The position numbers were made by a program, and so were the translations under genes. DNA of 64,000 nt from NCBI RefSeq assembly GCF_900450995.1, contig NZ_UGHY01000002.1, positions 1,090,501 to 1,154,500 of the forward strand, given 5' to 3'. The DNA is from Haemophilus parainfluenzae. Lineage in GTDB: Bacteria; Pseudomonadota; Gammaproteobacteria; Enterobacterales; Pasteurellaceae. This document shows positions 1-11,013 of this stretch, one piece after another. The notes under the pieces are model-generated. The model ran no database searches. It saw nothing but the letters and a program-made list of their open reading frames with translations, and was not told the origin of the DNA. Positions within the stretch are counted from its first letter, which is position 1; each line of letters starts with the position of its first letter.

Positions 1-775
1 ATAAACCTTCCGCTATTAATGGAATTAAATCATCTACGTGAGGATAAGGATAAACGTAATGTAAACGCACCCAAATACCTAATTTACCAAGCTGTTTACA
101 CAAGGTCATTAAGTCATTTTTAATTGGCATACCATTCCAGAAAGCCGTTTTCACGCCACCTTCTTTGCGTTGTGTATCCATCGCATAAGCTGAAGTATCT
201 TGTGAAACGACCAACAATTCTTTCACACCCGCGTCAGCAAGACGTTTTGCTTCATCCAATACTTGCGTGATAGAGCGACTTTCTAAATCCCCACGTAATG
301 AAGGGATTATACAGAATGTACAACGATGATCACAGCCTTCTGAGATTTTCAAATAAGCGTAGTGTTTTGGTGTCAATTTCACCCCTTGTTTTGGTACAAG
401 GCTGGTGTAAGGATTATGCTCTGGTTTAGGAACATACTTGTGTACTTGTGCCATTACCGTTTCATAACTATGCGGACCGCTCACTTCCAATACTTTCGGG
501 TGAACTTGGCGAATTTGATCTTCTTTCGCACCCAAGCAGCCGGTCACAATCACGCGTCCGTTTTCTTCCAACGCCTCTCCAATGGCTTCTAGAGATTCTT
601 GCACGGCACTATCAATAAAGCCGCAAGTATTCACAATGACCAAGTCTACATTTTCGTAACTTGGCACAATATTATATCCATCTGTACGTAATTCGGTCAG
701 AATACGTTCGGAATCCACTAAATTTTTAGGACACCCTAAACTTACAAAGCCAATATTCGGCGTTGATTTTTGCAT
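1..775 (-). CDS. rimO: Ribosomal protein S12 methylthiotransferase RimO (C-terminus cut by window edge)
   Basis: Radical-SAM enzyme that methylthiolates an aspartate of ribosomal protein S12 in the cytoplasm. The frame is open from the ATG at 775 to base 1, giving 258 residues of a family usually near 440, so the end of the radical-SAM barrel and the TRAM domain lie outside the window. Visible marks are the N-terminal SLGCPKN motif (Cys15), VNTCGF (Cys51), a third cysteine near residue 80 that would complete the auxiliary cluster set, and the radical-SAM motif CDHRCTFC (Cys148, 152, 155). The segment [10 protein letters not shown] near the edge is typical of RimO rather than MiaB. It is transcribed divergently from the MgtC-family gene. 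The identity is sure; only truncation by the edge limits it. Confidence 0.95.
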   Translation of the reverse strand, partial: MQKSTPNIGFVSLGCPKNLVDSERILTELRTDGYNIVPSYENVDLVIVNTCGFIDSAVQESLEAIGEALEENGRVIVTGCLGAKEDQIRQVHPKVLEVSGPHSYETVMAQVHKYVPKPEHNPYTSLVPKQGVKLTPKHYAYLKISEGCDHRCTFCIIPSLRGDLESRSITQVLDEAKRLADAGVKELLVVSQDTSAYAMDTQRKEGGVKTAFWNGMPIKNDLMTLCKQLGKLGIWVRLHYVYPYPHVDDLIPLIAEGL

Positions 776-937
776 AAATTTATTCTCAGCTATATCTTTC
801 AAAGCTCTAGATTTTACTCAATTTCAAGCCGAAAGGCGATAAATTAAAGGTAAATTGATTGTAAATTTGCCCATTAAAGTCCTTTTTTCAGGTAGAATAA
901 CGCCCGTTTTTTTTATTTACTCATATTCATTATTAAC

Positions 938-1654
938 ATGGAAAATTCTTTTCTTTTTTCGACCGCTCTTGAACAGACGGCTTATTTACTTATCCTAGGG
1001 AAAATGCTACTTGCACTTGTACTTGGCGGGATTATCGGCTTAGAACGTGAACTTAAACACAAACCGGTTGGCGTCAAAACCTGTGCCATTATTGCGGTGA
1101 CGACTTGTGTACTGACGATTGTATCCATTCAAGCCGCAGAACATTATGCGCAAGTTTCAGATAATATTCGAACTGACCCTATGCGACTTGCCGCACAGGT
1201 AATCAGTGGTATTGGTTTTTTAGGTGCAGGGGTAATTTTACACAAGAAAAATGATGCTATTTCTGGCTTAACCACTGCAGCCATTATTTGGGCTGCGGCG
1301 GCTATCGGTGTGGCAACAGGTGCAGGCTTTATTTTTGATGCCATTATTGCCACTTTAATGATTTTAATCGCTATCCGTATTAGCCCGATTGTGCAGCGTT
1401 ATGTTCGCCGTAAAACCTATAAAAAGCGTACTCGCTTGGCTATTCAACTGAGCTCTGCAAACGGCATCAGTAAAGTGACAGATTTATTATTGAAACATGA
1501 TTACCGCATTGAAAATATCTCAGTCAAAGACCAAGCAAGTGGCGAAGTTCGCTTGCAAGTTCGATGCTACAACATTGATAATGAAATGCTAAAAGATGTC
1601 TATACGCTGTTAAAAACAGAAGATGAAGTACTGAGTGTGGATGTAGAAAATTAA
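938..1654 (+). CDS. MgtC/SapB family inner-membrane protein
   Basis: A 238-residue protein with an MgtC/SapB N-terminal membrane domain: about four hydrophobic segments between residues 15 and 150, containing GLERE (near residue 35) and DPMRLAAQVISGIGFLGAG (residues 80-100), both hallmarks of the family. The C-terminal 80 residues form a soluble, ACT-like segment. MgtC of Salmonella affects magnesium homeostasis and virulence, but many family members lack a proven function, so no specific role is assigned. A TAGAAT -10 element at 893-898 lies about 40 bases before the start. The gene stands alone between rimO (divergent) and mutS (same strand). Confidence 0.85.
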   Translation: MENSFLFSTALEQTAYLLILGKMLLALVLGGIIGLERELKHKPVGVKTCAIIAVTTCVLTIVSIQAAEHYAQVSDNIRTDPMRLAAQVISGIGFLGAGVILHKKNDAISGLTTAAIIWAAAAIGVATGAGFIFDAIIATLMILIAIRISPIVQRYVRRKTYKKRTRLAIQLSSANGISKVTDLLLKHDYRIENISVKDQASGEVRLQVRCYNIDNEMLKDVYTLLKTEDEVLSVDVEN

Positions 1655-1719
1655 AATAACACATTACTTCTATCGTAAAACCACTACTTGCTAAACATAT
1701 AGTTAAATTGGATAACATC

Positions 1720-4302
1720 ATGAATTTACAAGATAATTTCGAGCAGCATACGCCGATGATGCAGCAATATCTCAAGTTAAAAGCAGAAAATCCTGACATT
1801 TTGTTATTTTATCGAATGGGGGATTTTTACGAGCTTTTTTATGATGATGCAAAAAAAGCGGCGGCGTTGTTAGATATTTCTTTAACGAAACGTGGGCAAT
1901 CAGCAGGTAATCCAATTCCCATGGCGGGCGTGCCTTATCATGCGGTAGAAGGTTATTTAGCAAAATTAGTGCAGTTAGGTGAACCAGTAGCCATTTGTGA
2001 GCAAGTGGGTGATCCCGCCACATCAAAAGGCCCAGTTGAACGCAAAATTGTGCGAATTGTGACACCAGGTACGGTAAGTGATGAAGCGCTTTTACCAGAA
2101 CGCCAAGATAACTTAATTGTGGCGGTTTATCAGGAAAAAGAAAAATTCGGTCTAGCCACATTAGACATGACGTCTGGTCGTTTCCAGCTTTGTGAACCTC
2201 ATTCAAAAGAAGCCTTACAAGCTGAATTACAACGTATTAATCCCGTAGAATTACTTTATTGTGAAGATTTTGCTGAAATGGCCATTATCGAACCTTATAA
2301 AGGTCTACGTCGTCGCCCAATTTGGGAATTTGAGCTTAGTACGGCTATTTCCGAACTTAATCGTCAATTTGGTACGAAAGATTTACGTGCATTTGGTGTA
2401 GAAAAATCACCTCTTGGCTTGGCAGCAGCAGGTTGTTTATTGCAATATGCAAAAGAAACACAACGTGCTTCTCTTCCACACATTCAAAGCATTAGTGTTA
2501 TTCAAAATAACGATAATATTCAATTAGATGCCGCAACACGCCGAAATTTAGAACTCACTCAAAATCTTGCAGGTGGCACAGAAAACACACTGGCTTCAGT
2601 ATTAGATAAATGTGTTACGCCAATGGGTAGCCGTTTGTTAAAACGTTGGATTCATCAACCTATCCGTCAAACAGACATTCTATTAAAACGCCAAAAAACC
2701 ATTGGTGAAATTATTGAGCAAGATTTATATCACGAATTGCAGCCTTATTTGCAACAAGTGGGGGATATGGAACGGATTCTTGCTCGTGTAGCACTGCGTT
2801 CTGCACGTCCTCGAGATCTCACGCGTTTACGTACCGCATTAGAACAAATTGAACCGATAAAATCACTGATTCATACAAAAATATCGTCAAATTTGACCGC
2901 ACTTTCTGCACAAATTGATGATTTTTCCGCGCAAATCGAGCTACTTCAAAAAGCAATTATTGAAACTCCTCCATTATTAATTCGCGATGGTGGCGTTATT
3001 GCTGAAGGCTATCATGCAGAATTAGATGAATGGCGAACCCTTTCCGCTGGCGCAACGCAATATTTAGAAAATTTAGAACAACGCGAACGAGAAAGCACAG
3101 GTATTGATACCTTAAAAATTGGCTTTAATGCGGTGCATGGTTATTACATTCAAATTAGCCAAGGACAAGCCCATAAAGCACCAATTCATTATGTTCGTCG
3201 TCAAACCTTAAAAAATGCCGAGCGCTATATTATTCCTGAATTAAAAGAATACGAAGATAAGGTTTTAAAATCAAAAGGGGTGGCGCTTGCTTTAGAAAAG
3301 CAACTTTATGATGAATTGTTTGATTTATTATTACCACATTTAGGTCAATTACAATTAGCCAGCTTGGCATTGTCTGAATTAGATGTGTTAGTTAACCTCG
3401 CAGAGCGAGCAGAAACCTTAAATTATGTTGCTCCACAATTTAGCGATGAAATTGGTGTAAAAATTGAAAATGGTCGTCATCCTGTAGTGGAACAAGTCTT
3501 AAAAGACCCATTTATTGCTAACCCTGTTAACCTCAATCAGCAGCGTCATTTACTGATTATTACTGGCCCAAATATGGGCGGTAAAAGTACCTATATGCGT
3601 CAAACCGCTTTAATTACATTAATGGCGTATATAGGCAGTTTTGTGCCGGCTGATAGCGCGGTTATTGGGCAAATAGATCGTATTTTTACTCGAATTGGTG
3701 CCTCTGATGATTTAGCCTCGGGTCGTTCTACATTTATGGTAGAAATGACCGAAATGGCTAATATTCTTCATCAAGCCACTTCGCAAAGTTTGGTTCTTAT
3801 TGATGAAATTGGACGAGGCACTTCTACTTATGATGGGCTTTCTTTAGCTTGGGCTTGTGCTGAATGGTTGGCGAAGAAAACTCGTTCACTTACATTATTT
3901 GCGACTCATTATTTTGAACTCACTGCACTGCCAGAACAAATTGAAGGCATTGCTAATATTCATTTAGATGCATTAGAACATAACAATACCATCGCCTTTA
4001 TGCACGCGGTTCAAGACGGTGCGGCAAGTAAAAGTTATGGCCTTGCTGTTGCAGCACTGGCTGGTGTGCCTCAATCTGTCATTAAACTGGCGAAGCAAAA
4101 ATTGCATCAATTAGAAAAATTGTCGGCACAAAATGGTGATCAACAAATTCAACATTTAAGAGCGTTAAATCAACATCAAGGTGAATTGGCTTTTGAAGCA
4201 GAACCGGATGCTTTACGCGAAGCCATTGAGCAACTTGATCCAGATGAGTTAAGTCCAAAACAAGCCTTAGCTTATCTGTATCAATTGAAGAAAATGCTGT
4301 AA
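1720..4302 (+). CDS. mutS: DNA mismatch repair protein MutS
   Basis: Recognises mismatches and starts methyl-directed repair with MutL and MutH. The 860-residue protein has the N-terminal mismatch-binding domain with [11 protein letters not shown], including the Phe-X-Glu that contacts the mismatch, then connector, core and clamp, and a C-terminal ABC ATPase with Walker A GPNMGGKS (616-623) and Walker [13 protein letters not shown] (Asp695-Glu696). An upstream in-frame TTG at 1708 is possible, but the ATG at 1720 gives the usual family N-terminus ([17 protein letters not shown]) and is preferred. Length and motifs are complete. It ends at a shared terminator facing glpX. Confidence 0.97.
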   Translation: MNLQDNFEQHTPMMQQYLKLKAENPDILLFYRMGDFYELFYDDAKKAAALLDISLTKRGQSAGNPIPMAGVPYHAVEGYLAKLVQLGEPVAICEQVGDPATSKGPVERKIVRIVTPGTVSDEALLPERQDNLIVAVYQEKEKFGLATLDMTSGRFQLCEPHSKEALQAELQRINPVELLYCEDFAEMAIIEPYKGLRRRPIWEFELSTAISELNRQFGTKDLRAFGVEKSPLGLAAAGCLLQYAKETQRASLPHIQSISVIQNNDNIQLDAATRRNLELTQNLAGGTENTLASVLDKCVTPMGSRLLKRWIHQPIRQTDILLKRQKTIGEIIEQDLYHELQPYLQQVGDMERILARVALRSARPRDLTRLRTALEQIEPIKSLIHTKISSNLTALSAQIDDFSAQIELLQKAIIETPPLLIRDGGVIAEGYHAELDEWRTLSAGATQYLENLEQRERESTGIDTLKIGFNAVHGYYIQISQGQAHKAPIHYVRRQTLKNAERYIIPELKEYEDKVLKSKGVALALEKQLYDELFDLLLPHLGQLQLASLALSELDVLVNLAERAETLNYVAPQFSDEIGVKIENGRHPVVEQVLKDPFIANPVNLNQQRHLLIITGPNMGGKSTYMRQTALITLMAYIGSFVPADSAVIGQIDRIFTRIGASDDLASGRSTFMVEMTEMANILHQATSQSLVLIDEIGRGTSTYDGLSLAWACAEWLAKKTRSLTLFATHYFELTALPEQIEGIANIHLDALEHNNTIAFMHAVQDGAASKSYGLAVAALAGVPQSVIKLAKQKLHQLEKLSAQNGDQQIQHLRALNQHQGELAFEAEPDALREAIEQLDPDELSPKQALAYLYQLKKML

Positions 4303-4310
4303 GAAATAAA

Positions 4311-4355
4311 AAGAGCGGTCAAAAAATTCATTGTTTTTTATGACCGCTCTTTTAT
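4311..4355. terminator. Bidirectional terminator built from two uptake-signal-like arms
   Basis: AAGAGCGGTCA (4311-4321) pairs with TGACCGCTCTT (4341-4351), with A-rich and T-rich flanks on both sides. It lies between the convergent mutS and glpX. The arms are one base off the uptake core, GAGCGGT in place of GTGCGGT. Confidence 0.8.
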
Positions 4356-4360
4356 TTTCA

Positions 4361-5374
4361 CTAATTTCTTAAAATCTCATAGATTTCAGAATCTTTTCTA
4401 TCGAGATAATGGATGGATTGGATTTTACGAATGGTGCGTGATTTACCACGAATTAATAAGGTTTCTGTAGTTGCCAAGTTACCACGGCGGGAAATCCCTT
4501 TGAGTAATTCACCGTGCGTAATTCCCGTTGCAGCAAAAACAAGATTATCATCACGTACTAAATCTTCTAATTTTAAGATTTCATTGACCTTCACACCTAA
4601 GGCTTCACAACGTTGAACTTCTTCAGCGGCAATTTTACGGTTTTCTTCTGTATCGCCTTTCACTTCATTACGTGGAATAAGACGAGCTTGCATATCCCCA
4701 CCTAATGCACGAATTGCAGCGGCAGCTGCCACACCTTCAGGTGCACCACCAATGCCATAAACCATATCCACTTCAGCATCCGGTAAACAACATAAAACCG
4801 AAGCAGCAACATCACCATCTGGAATGGCCATCACGCGAATACCTAGATTATGCATTTGCTTAATCACTTCATCATGACGTGGTTTAGCGAGTACCATCAC
4901 GGTTAAATCCGATAAGGATTTACCTAAACGAGAAGCCACACGGCGAAGGTTTTGTTCAATCGGTAAACTTAAATCAATCATGCCTTTCACTTCAGGGCCG
5001 ACAACCAATTTTTCCATATACATATCAGGCGCTTTTAAGAAGGTACGTTTACCACCAGCAGCCAACACTGAAATGGCATTTGATTGGCCCATAGCGGTCA
5101 TTCTTGTACCATCAATCGGATCAACCGCAATAGAAACGAGCTCGCCATTACCTGACCCCACTTTTTCGCCAATATAAAGCATTGGTGCTTCGTCAATTTC
5201 CCCTTCACCAATCACAATTTCACCGTCCATATGGATTAAATTCAGCATATAACGCATGGCTTTGACTGCCGCATCATCTGCCGCATTTTTATTACCACGC
5301 CCAAGCCAAGTATAAGCCGCTAACGCAGCTGCTTCGGTTACTCTTGAAAATTCAATAGCTAATGCACGATTCAT
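4361..5374 (-). CDS. glpX: Fructose-1,6-bisphosphatase class II (GlpX)
   Basis: Hydrolyses fructose 1,6-bisphosphate in gluconeogenesis, using a metal. The ATG at 5374 gives 337 residues, close to E. coli GlpX (336). It follows GGGAG at a good distance, so it is preferred over a TTG at 5392. Family motifs are GEGEIDEAPM (56-65) and DPIDGTR (85-91), the metal and phosphate site, plus GDGDVAAS-like IPDGDVAAS and GIGGAPEG further on. It is a single gene, convergent with mutS and divergent from zapB. A LacI/PurR-type palindrome lies about 40 bases upstream (5415-5430). Confidence 0.96.
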   Translation of the reverse strand: MNRALAIEFSRVTEAAALAAYTWLGRGNKNAADDAAVKAMRYMLNLIHMDGEIVIGEGEIDEAPMLYIGEKVGSGNGELVSIAVDPIDGTRMTAMGQSNAISVLAAGGKRTFLKAPDMYMEKLVVGPEVKGMIDLSLPIEQNLRRVASRLGKSLSDLTVMVLAKPRHDEVIKQMHNLGIRVMAIPDGDVAASVLCCLPDAEVDMVYGIGGAPEGVAAAAAIRALGGDMQARLIPRNEVKGDTEENRKIAAEEVQRCEALGVKVNEILKLEDLVRDDNLVFAATGITHGELLKGISRRGNLATTETLLIRGKSRTIRKIQSIHYLDRKDSEIYEILRN

Positions 5375-5414
5375 TTTTTTCTCCCAATACAAAAAGTCTC
5401 GTTATTTTATCATT

Positions 5415-5430
5415 AAGCAAACGTTTGCAT
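5415..5430. promoter_or_regulatory. PurR-like operator palindrome
   Basis: The sequence AAGCAAACGTTTGCAT holds a perfect 12-bp palindrome, GCAAACGTTTGC, identical to the core of the PurR consensus ACGCAAACGTTTGCGT. It lies in the divergent glpX-zapB promoter region, 41 bases before the glpX start and 88 before zapB. Binding by PurR or another LacI-family repressor is inference. Confidence 0.5.
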
Positions 5431-5517
5431 AATAATTTTTGACAAGAGGCTTTTAAAAATAGGATTAAGTGGGTAGAATAAAGCCGTTTCGGACTTATTT
5501 TAAAAAAGGAAATCACT

Positions 5518-5736
5518 ATGTCTTTAGAAATTTTAGATCAGCTTGAAGAAAAAATTAGACAAGCAGTAGAAACCATTCAATTACTTCAACTTGAAGTGGA
5601 AGAATTAAAAGAACAAAAAAATCAATCTCAACAAGCGGTAGAAGCGTTGCAGCATGAAAATGAACAACTTAGAAATGAACACCGCAACTGGCAAGAACAC
5701 ATTCGTTCATTGTTGGGTAAATTCGACAACGTATAA
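5518..5736 (+). CDS. zapB: Cell division protein ZapB
   Basis: A 72-residue protein, coiled coil almost throughout, with heptads of Leu, Ile and Val among Glu, Gln and Lys from residue 3 to 65. It begins MSLEILDQLEEKI like other ZapB proteins. ZapB joins the Z-ring through ZapA and helps link it to the terminus region of the chromosome. An AAGGAAA ribosome site lies just before the ATG. A TAGAAT -10 is visible at 5474-5479. A strong hairpin terminator follows directly, so it is probably transcribed alone. Confidence 0.9.
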   Translation: MSLEILDQLEEKIRQAVETIQLLQLEVEELKEQKNQSQQAVEALQHENEQLRNEHRNWQEHIRSLLGKFDNV

Positions 5737-5743
5737 TGACTAT

Positions 5744-5772
5744 AAAGGCTTAGAAAATCTAAGCCTTTTTTC
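5744..5772 (+). terminator. Intrinsic terminator after zapB
   Basis: AAAGGCTTAGA (5744-5754), loop AAA, TCTAAGCCTTT (5758-5768), then a run of T. The 11-bp stem is perfect. Confidence 0.9.
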
Positions 5773-5787
5773 TTATTAGGAAACAAT

Positions 5788-6225
5788 ATGAATATTTGCG
5801 TGATTTCAGGCAGCACATTAGGCAGCGCTGAATATGTGGCGGAACATTTAGAAGATGTGTTAAAAACACAAGATTTTTCTACCGCACTTTTCCACGGACC
5901 AGAACTTGATGATGTGATTGATGAAAATATTTGGTTAATTGTCACTTCAACACATGGTGCAGGTGAATTACCTGATAATTTGAAACCACTCTTTGAACAA
6001 ATTGCGGCATCAGATAAAGATTTCTCTTCCCTCCGCTTTGCCGTTGTAGGCTTAGGTAATTCAGATTACGATACATTCTGTTATGCCGTGAATAAAGTCG
6101 AAACACAATTAAGTGAAAAAAGTGCGGTCAAAATCTGCGAGAGTTTAAAAATCGATGTCTTGCACGTTGATGATCAAGAGCAATTTGCTGAAGATTGGTT
6201 ACCACAATTTATTCATGCACTTTAA
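5788..6225 (+). CDS. mioC: MioC flavodoxin-like protein
   Basis: A 145-residue short-chain flavodoxin. The FMN phosphate loop is [12 protein letters not shown] (7-18), with [11 protein letters not shown] and [12 protein letters not shown] forming the two flavin loops. In E. coli MioC can serve as electron donor in biotin synthase assays, and transcription of mioC enters oriC. Here too it sits directly next to the origin and is transcribed towards it, which supports the name over other flavodoxins. A terminator separates it from the origin. Confidence 0.92.
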   Translation: MNICVISGSTLGSAEYVAEHLEDVLKTQDFSTALFHGPELDDVIDENIWLIVTSTHGAGELPDNLKPLFEQIAASDKDFSSLRFAVVGLGNSDYDTFCYAVNKVETQLSEKSAVKICESLKIDVLHVDDQEQFAEDWLPQFIHAL

Positions 6226-6233
6226 TCATAATA

Positions 6234-6263
6234 AAGCGATAATTTGAGTTTATCGCTTTTTCT
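6234..6263 (+). terminator. Intrinsic terminator after mioC
   Basis: AAGCGATAA (6234-6242) pairs with TTATCGCTT (6250-6258) and is followed by TTTTC. It would shield the origin from mioC transcription. Confidence 0.8.
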
Positions 6264-6640
6264 TTATCCGTTATCCAAAAAAATCACCTGTGGATAACTT
6301 TAATAAAACCTGTCAAAAACTTGTTCTTTTCCACTGATTAAATATGATGATTGTTTTAACTGTGGATAAAATTAAAGGTTATCCACAAGAAAAAGCCTCC
6401 AAACTGATGACATTTCAACACAGTCTAAAATGATCTAACTTCTTCATTTAAAAAAGGAAAAGGATCTTATTAACAAGGTAAAAGGATCGTAATAGTAACA
6501 ATAATAAGATCTTTATATATAAATAGATCTTATCTTTATTACCTCTCGATCTTCTCTTATCACAGATTGAATTCTTGCTTTCAAGCACACGTAATTTTCA
6601 GTAGAATAGCGCCTATTTTTAGATCGAAGATCAAATAGAA
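6264..6640. other. oriC: Chromosomal replication origin oriC
   Basis: The 430-base gap between mioC and mnmG has no open frame. Next to mioC it holds DnaA boxes: TTATCCAAA (6271-6279, plus, one mismatch), TTATCCACA on the minus strand at 6289-6297 and 6361-6369, and TTATCCACA on the plus strand at 6379-6387. A weak box, TTTTCCACT, is at 6327-6335. Towards mnmG lies an AT-rich unwinding region with GATC sites at 6432, 6463, 6485, 6508, 6526, 6548, 6622 and 6629. Several begin 13-mers of E. coli type; for example the minus-strand reading of 6517-6529 is GATCTATTTATAT, close to the E. coli left 13-mer. The mioC / DnaA boxes / unwinding region / mnmG order equals that of E. coli. Confidence 0.93.
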
Positions 6641-6655
6641 GACAAAGAGAGAGAT

Positions 6656-8545
6656 ATGTTTTACACTGAAAATTATGATGTGATCGTCATTGGAGGCGGT
6701 CATGCTGGTACAGAAGCGGCATTAGCACCAGCACGCATGGGATTAAAAACCCTGTTATTGACACATAATGTCGATACTCTAGGACAAATGTCATGTAACC
6801 CAGCCATTGGCGGCATTGGTAAAGGCCATTTAGTAAGAGAAATTGATGCGATGGGTGGTCTTATGGCTCACGCAGCGGATAAAGCCGGTATTCAATTTCG
6901 TACTTTAAACAGCAGTAAAGGGCCTGCTGTACGTGCAACTCGTGCTCAAGCTGACCGTGTGTTATATCGTCAAGCGGTACGCATCGCACTAGAGAATCAA
7001 CCAAATTTAGATATTTTCCAGCAAGAAGTGACCGATATTTTAATTGAGCAAGATCGCGTTTCTGGTGTAGAAACCAAAATGGGGCTTAAATTCCGTGCTA
7101 AATCAGTTATTTTAACTGCCGGTACTTTCTTAGCGGGTAAGATCCATATTGGTTTAGAACATTATGAAGGAGGCCGTGCAGGTGATCCGGCATCCGTTAC
7201 ACTTTCTCATCGTTTACGTGATTTGAATTTACGTGTAGATCGTTTGAAAACGGGTACACCGCCGCGTATTGATGCACGCACGATCAATTTCGATATATTG
7301 GCTAAACAACATGGTGATGCCGTATTACCGGTATTCTCTTTTATGGGATCAGTAGATGATCACCCTCAACAAATTCCTTGTTATATCACCCATACTAATG
7401 AACAAACCCATGAAGTGATCCGTAATAACTTGGATCGCAGTCCAATGTATACCGGCGTGATTGAAGGGATTGGTCCACGTTATTGCCCATCCATTGAAGA
7501 TAAAGTAATGCGTTTTGCAGATCGTAATTCACATCAAATTTATTTGGAACCAGAAGGCTTAACCAGTAACGAAGTGTATCCAAACGGGATCTCTACCAGT
7601 TTGCCGTTTGACGTGCAAATGGGCATTGTGAATTCTATGAAAGGTTTGGAAAAAGCTCGCATCATTAAACCAGGTTATGCCATTGAATATGATTATTTTG
7701 ATCCACGCGATTTAAAACCAACATTAGAAACTAAAGCTATTTCTGGTTTATTTTTTGCGGGTCAAATTAACGGTACAACCGGTTATGAAGAGGCGGCGGC
7801 ACAAGGCTTATTGGCGGGGATTAACGCAGGTCTTTACGTACAAGAGAAAGAGGCATGGTATCCACGCCGCGATCAATCTTATACTGGCGTATTGGTTGAT
7901 GATCTTTGTACACTTGGTACCAAAGAACCGTATCGTGTATTCACTTCTCGTGCAGAATACCGTTTGTTATTACGTGAAGATAATGCGGATATTCGTTTAA
8001 CGCCAATTGCCCATGAATTAGGTCTAATTGATGAGGCTCGCTGGGCTCGCTTTAATCAAAAAATGGAAAATATTGAACAGGAACGCCAACGCTTACGCAG
8101 CATTTGGTTGCATCCGCGTTCTGAATATTTAGAAGAAGCGAATAAAGTACTTGGCAGTCCACTTGTGCGTGAAGCCAGCGGTGAAGATTTATTACGCCGT
8201 CCAGAAATGACCTACGATATTTTGACTTCTTTAACGCCATATAAACCGGCAATGGAAGATAGAGAAGCTGTAGAACAAGTGGAAATTGCTATTAAGTATC
8301 AAGGCTATATTGAGCATCAACAAGAAGAAATTGAAAAACAAAAACGCCACGAAAATACAGCTATCCCGGCTAACTTTGATTACAGCAAAGTGTCAGGTTT
8401 ATCTAATGAAGTACGTGCGAAGTTAGAACAGCATCGTCCAGTGTCTATTGGCCAAGCGAGCCGAATTTCAGGTATAACGCCTGCTGCTATTTCAATTATT
8501 CTGGTTAATTTGAAAAAACAAGGCATGCTGAAGCGTAGGGAATAA
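6656..8545 (+). CDS. mnmG: tRNA uridine 5-carboxymethylaminomethyl synthesis protein MnmG (GidA)
   Basis: With MnmE it builds the carboxymethylaminomethyl group on U34 of several tRNAs. The 629-residue protein has the FAD-binding GGGHAG (13-18) after a beta strand, the family signature [18 protein letters not shown] near residue 47, a second conserved block around [11 protein letters not shown], and the helical C-terminal domain that binds MnmE. Length is standard. It is the first gene right of oriC, as in E. coli. An AGAGAGAG ribosome site precedes the ATG, and TAGAAT at 6602-6607 is a likely -10. Confidence 0.97.
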   Translation: MFYTENYDVIVIGGGHAGTEAALAPARMGLKTLLLTHNVDTLGQMSCNPAIGGIGKGHLVREIDAMGGLMAHAADKAGIQFRTLNSSKGPAVRATRAQADRVLYRQAVRIALENQPNLDIFQQEVTDILIEQDRVSGVETKMGLKFRAKSVILTAGTFLAGKIHIGLEHYEGGRAGDPASVTLSHRLRDLNLRVDRLKTGTPPRIDARTINFDILAKQHGDAVLPVFSFMGSVDDHPQQIPCYITHTNEQTHEVIRNNLDRSPMYTGVIEGIGPRYCPSIEDKVMRFADRNSHQIYLEPEGLTSNEVYPNGISTSLPFDVQMGIVNSMKGLEKARIIKPGYAIEYDYFDPRDLKPTLETKAISGLFFAGQINGTTGYEEAAAQGLLAGINAGLYVQEKEAWYPRRDQSYTGVLVDDLCTLGTKEPYRVFTSRAEYRLLLREDNADIRLTPIAHELGLIDEARWARFNQKMENIEQERQRLRSIWLHPRSEYLEEANKVLGSPLVREASGEDLLRRPEMTYDILTSLTPYKPAMEDREAVEQVEIAIKYQGYIEHQQEEIEKQKRHENTAIPANFDYSKVSGLSNEVRAKLEQHRPVSIGQASRISGITPAAISIILVNLKKQGMLKRRE

Positions 8546-8566
8546 GGTTTTCTGTGTTTGAAAGTA

Positions 8567-8598
8567 AAAGTGCGGTGTATTTTCACCGCATTTTTTTA
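8567..8598 (+). terminator. Terminator after mnmG containing an uptake signal
   Basis: TGCGGTG (8571-8577) pairs with CACCGCA (8584-8590), followed by seven T. The left arm is part of AAGTGCGGT (8568-8576), the uptake signal core. Confidence 0.85.
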
Positions 8599-8715
8599 TA
8601 TTACAAATTAAAAAGATGTAATTAGTAGGCTAAATTTTTGTTGAAATAAAAACACTAAGGATTTTAACCGCGCTTTCAAGTAGAATGACTATAAACAGAC
8701 AAGATAAATAGAAAA

Positions 8716-9327
8716 ATGAAATCAAAACTCGAAAATTTACTCGCTCAAGCAGAAATTCAATTAACCGATCTACAAAAAGATCAGCTGATTCAGTTGGTAC
8801 AATTACTCAATAAATGGAACAAGGCCTATAATTTAACCTCTGTACGTGATCCGCAAGAGATGTTAGTAAAACATATCTTGGATAGTATTGTTGTTAGTCC
8901 TTATTTACAAGGGGAGCGTTTTATAGATGTAGGAACGGGTCCAGGCTTGCCAGGACTGCCTTTGGCCATTATTAATCCTACCAAGCAATTTGTCTTGTTA
9001 GATAGTTTAGGTAAACGTATTAGCTTCATTCGAAATGCAGTACGTGAATTAGGACTAACAAATGTAGAACCTGTTCTTAGCCGTGTTGAGGAATACCAAC
9101 CTGAACAAAAATTCGACGGTGTATTAAGTCGTGCATTTGCTTCGTTAAAAGATATGACAGATTGGTGTCATCATTTGCCAAAAGAAAATGGGTATTTTTA
9201 TGCTTTGAAAGGCATTTATCACGAAGATGAAGTTCAAGAATTAGACAAAAAATTCGAAGTAAAAGACGTGATTACTTTGAATGTCCCTGAACTTGTAGGT
9301 GAGCGACATTTAATCGTTTTACGATAA
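8716..9327 (+). CDS. rsmG: 16S rRNA m7G527 methyltransferase RsmG (GidB)
   Basis: Methylates N7 of G527 in 16S rRNA using S-adenosylmethionine. The 203-residue protein has the SAM-binding loop [14 protein letters not shown] near residues 73-86 and the N-terminal helical segment with [17 protein letters not shown], both typical of RsmG. It lies between mnmG and the ATP synthase genes, the usual place. Its own TAGAAT -10 may be at 8681-8686, since a terminator separates it from mnmG. Confidence 0.95.
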   Translation: MKSKLENLLAQAEIQLTDLQKDQLIQLVQLLNKWNKAYNLTSVRDPQEMLVKHILDSIVVSPYLQGERFIDVGTGPGLPGLPLAIINPTKQFVLLDSLGKRISFIRNAVRELGLTNVEPVLSRVEEYQPEQKFDGVLSRAFASLKDMTDWCHHLPKENGYFYALKGIYHEDEVQELDKKFEVKDVITLNVPELVGERHLIVLR

Positions 9328-9406
9328 AACACACTTTTTTTACGGCTATTTTGTTAATTATTTTTTAAAATTGTGATTTATTTAACATTTTTTAGTGGTT
9401 TAAAAG

Positions 9407-9434
9407 TTGAAACTCTTTGTAGCACGGGTATAAT
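9407..9434 (+). promoter_or_regulatory. Sigma-70 promoter of the atp operon
   Basis: TTGAAA (9407-9412), 16-base spacer, TATAAT (9429-9434), 33 bases before the atpI start. It is the best promoter match between rsmG and atpI. Confidence 0.7.
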
Positions 9435-9466
9435 TAGACAGTTTTTGTATTTTAAAAAATAAAATA

Positions 9467-9841
9467 ATGTCTAAGGTTTTAACACAGGTTAAAAATCGAT
9501 ATCAAAAGGCGATAATCATTGAATCGGTTTGTCTTGTTGTTTTGGGGTTATTCCTTGCAATTTGGCAACGCCAAAGTGCGGTAGATTTTAGCTACGGTTT
9601 TTTAAGTGCCTTTTTGCCTTTTTGTACATTCATATTTATCATTTTTTACAGAAAACAAAATTTTTCAACAAAACTGACTGCACTTTATCGTGCTGAAGCA
9701 ATAAAGTTTATTTTAACGATGGTTTTTATCATTATTGCCATCAAATGGTTATTCGTTATCAATTTTATTGCGTTTTTTGTTGGTTTTTTATTGGCATTAG
9801 TGCTGAATAATATTATTCCACTTATTCTCAATAAAATTTAA
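9467..9841 (+). CDS. atpI: ATP synthase assembly protein AtpI
   Basis: A 124-residue membrane protein with about four hydrophobic segments (roughly 17-33, 43-60, 77-93, 97-118), first in the ATP synthase operon. AtpI helps assemble or stabilise the c-ring and is not part of the finished enzyme. Sequence conservation in the family is low, so the call rests on topology and position. An uptake signal (AAGTGCGGT, 9574-9582) lies inside the coding region. Confidence 0.85.
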   Translation: MSKVLTQVKNRYQKAIIIESVCLVVLGLFLAIWQRQSAVDFSYGFLSAFLPFCTFIFIIFYRKQNFSTKLTALYRAEAIKFILTMVFIIIAIKWLFVINFIAFFVGFLLALVLNNIIPLILNKI

Positions 9842-10672
<831 letters not shown>

Positions 10673-10690
10673 TTTTTATTTTTTATTTAA

Positions 10691-10975
<285 letters not shown>

Positions 10976-11013
10976 TAAACAACAAATTTCCTAATTAACG
11001 AAGGAGGTATGTT

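Noticed and set aside
362..592. 76-residue ORF on the plus strand
   Set aside because: It lies antisense to the well-supported rimO frame and has no family signs.
1708..1719. Upstream TTG start for mutS
   Set aside because: It adds four residues not seen in the family; the ATG at 1720 gives the normal N-terminus.
5439..5479. TTGACA ... TAGAAT as one zapB promoter
   Set aside because: The spacer is 29 bases, too long for sigma-70; only the -10 is kept as a possible element.
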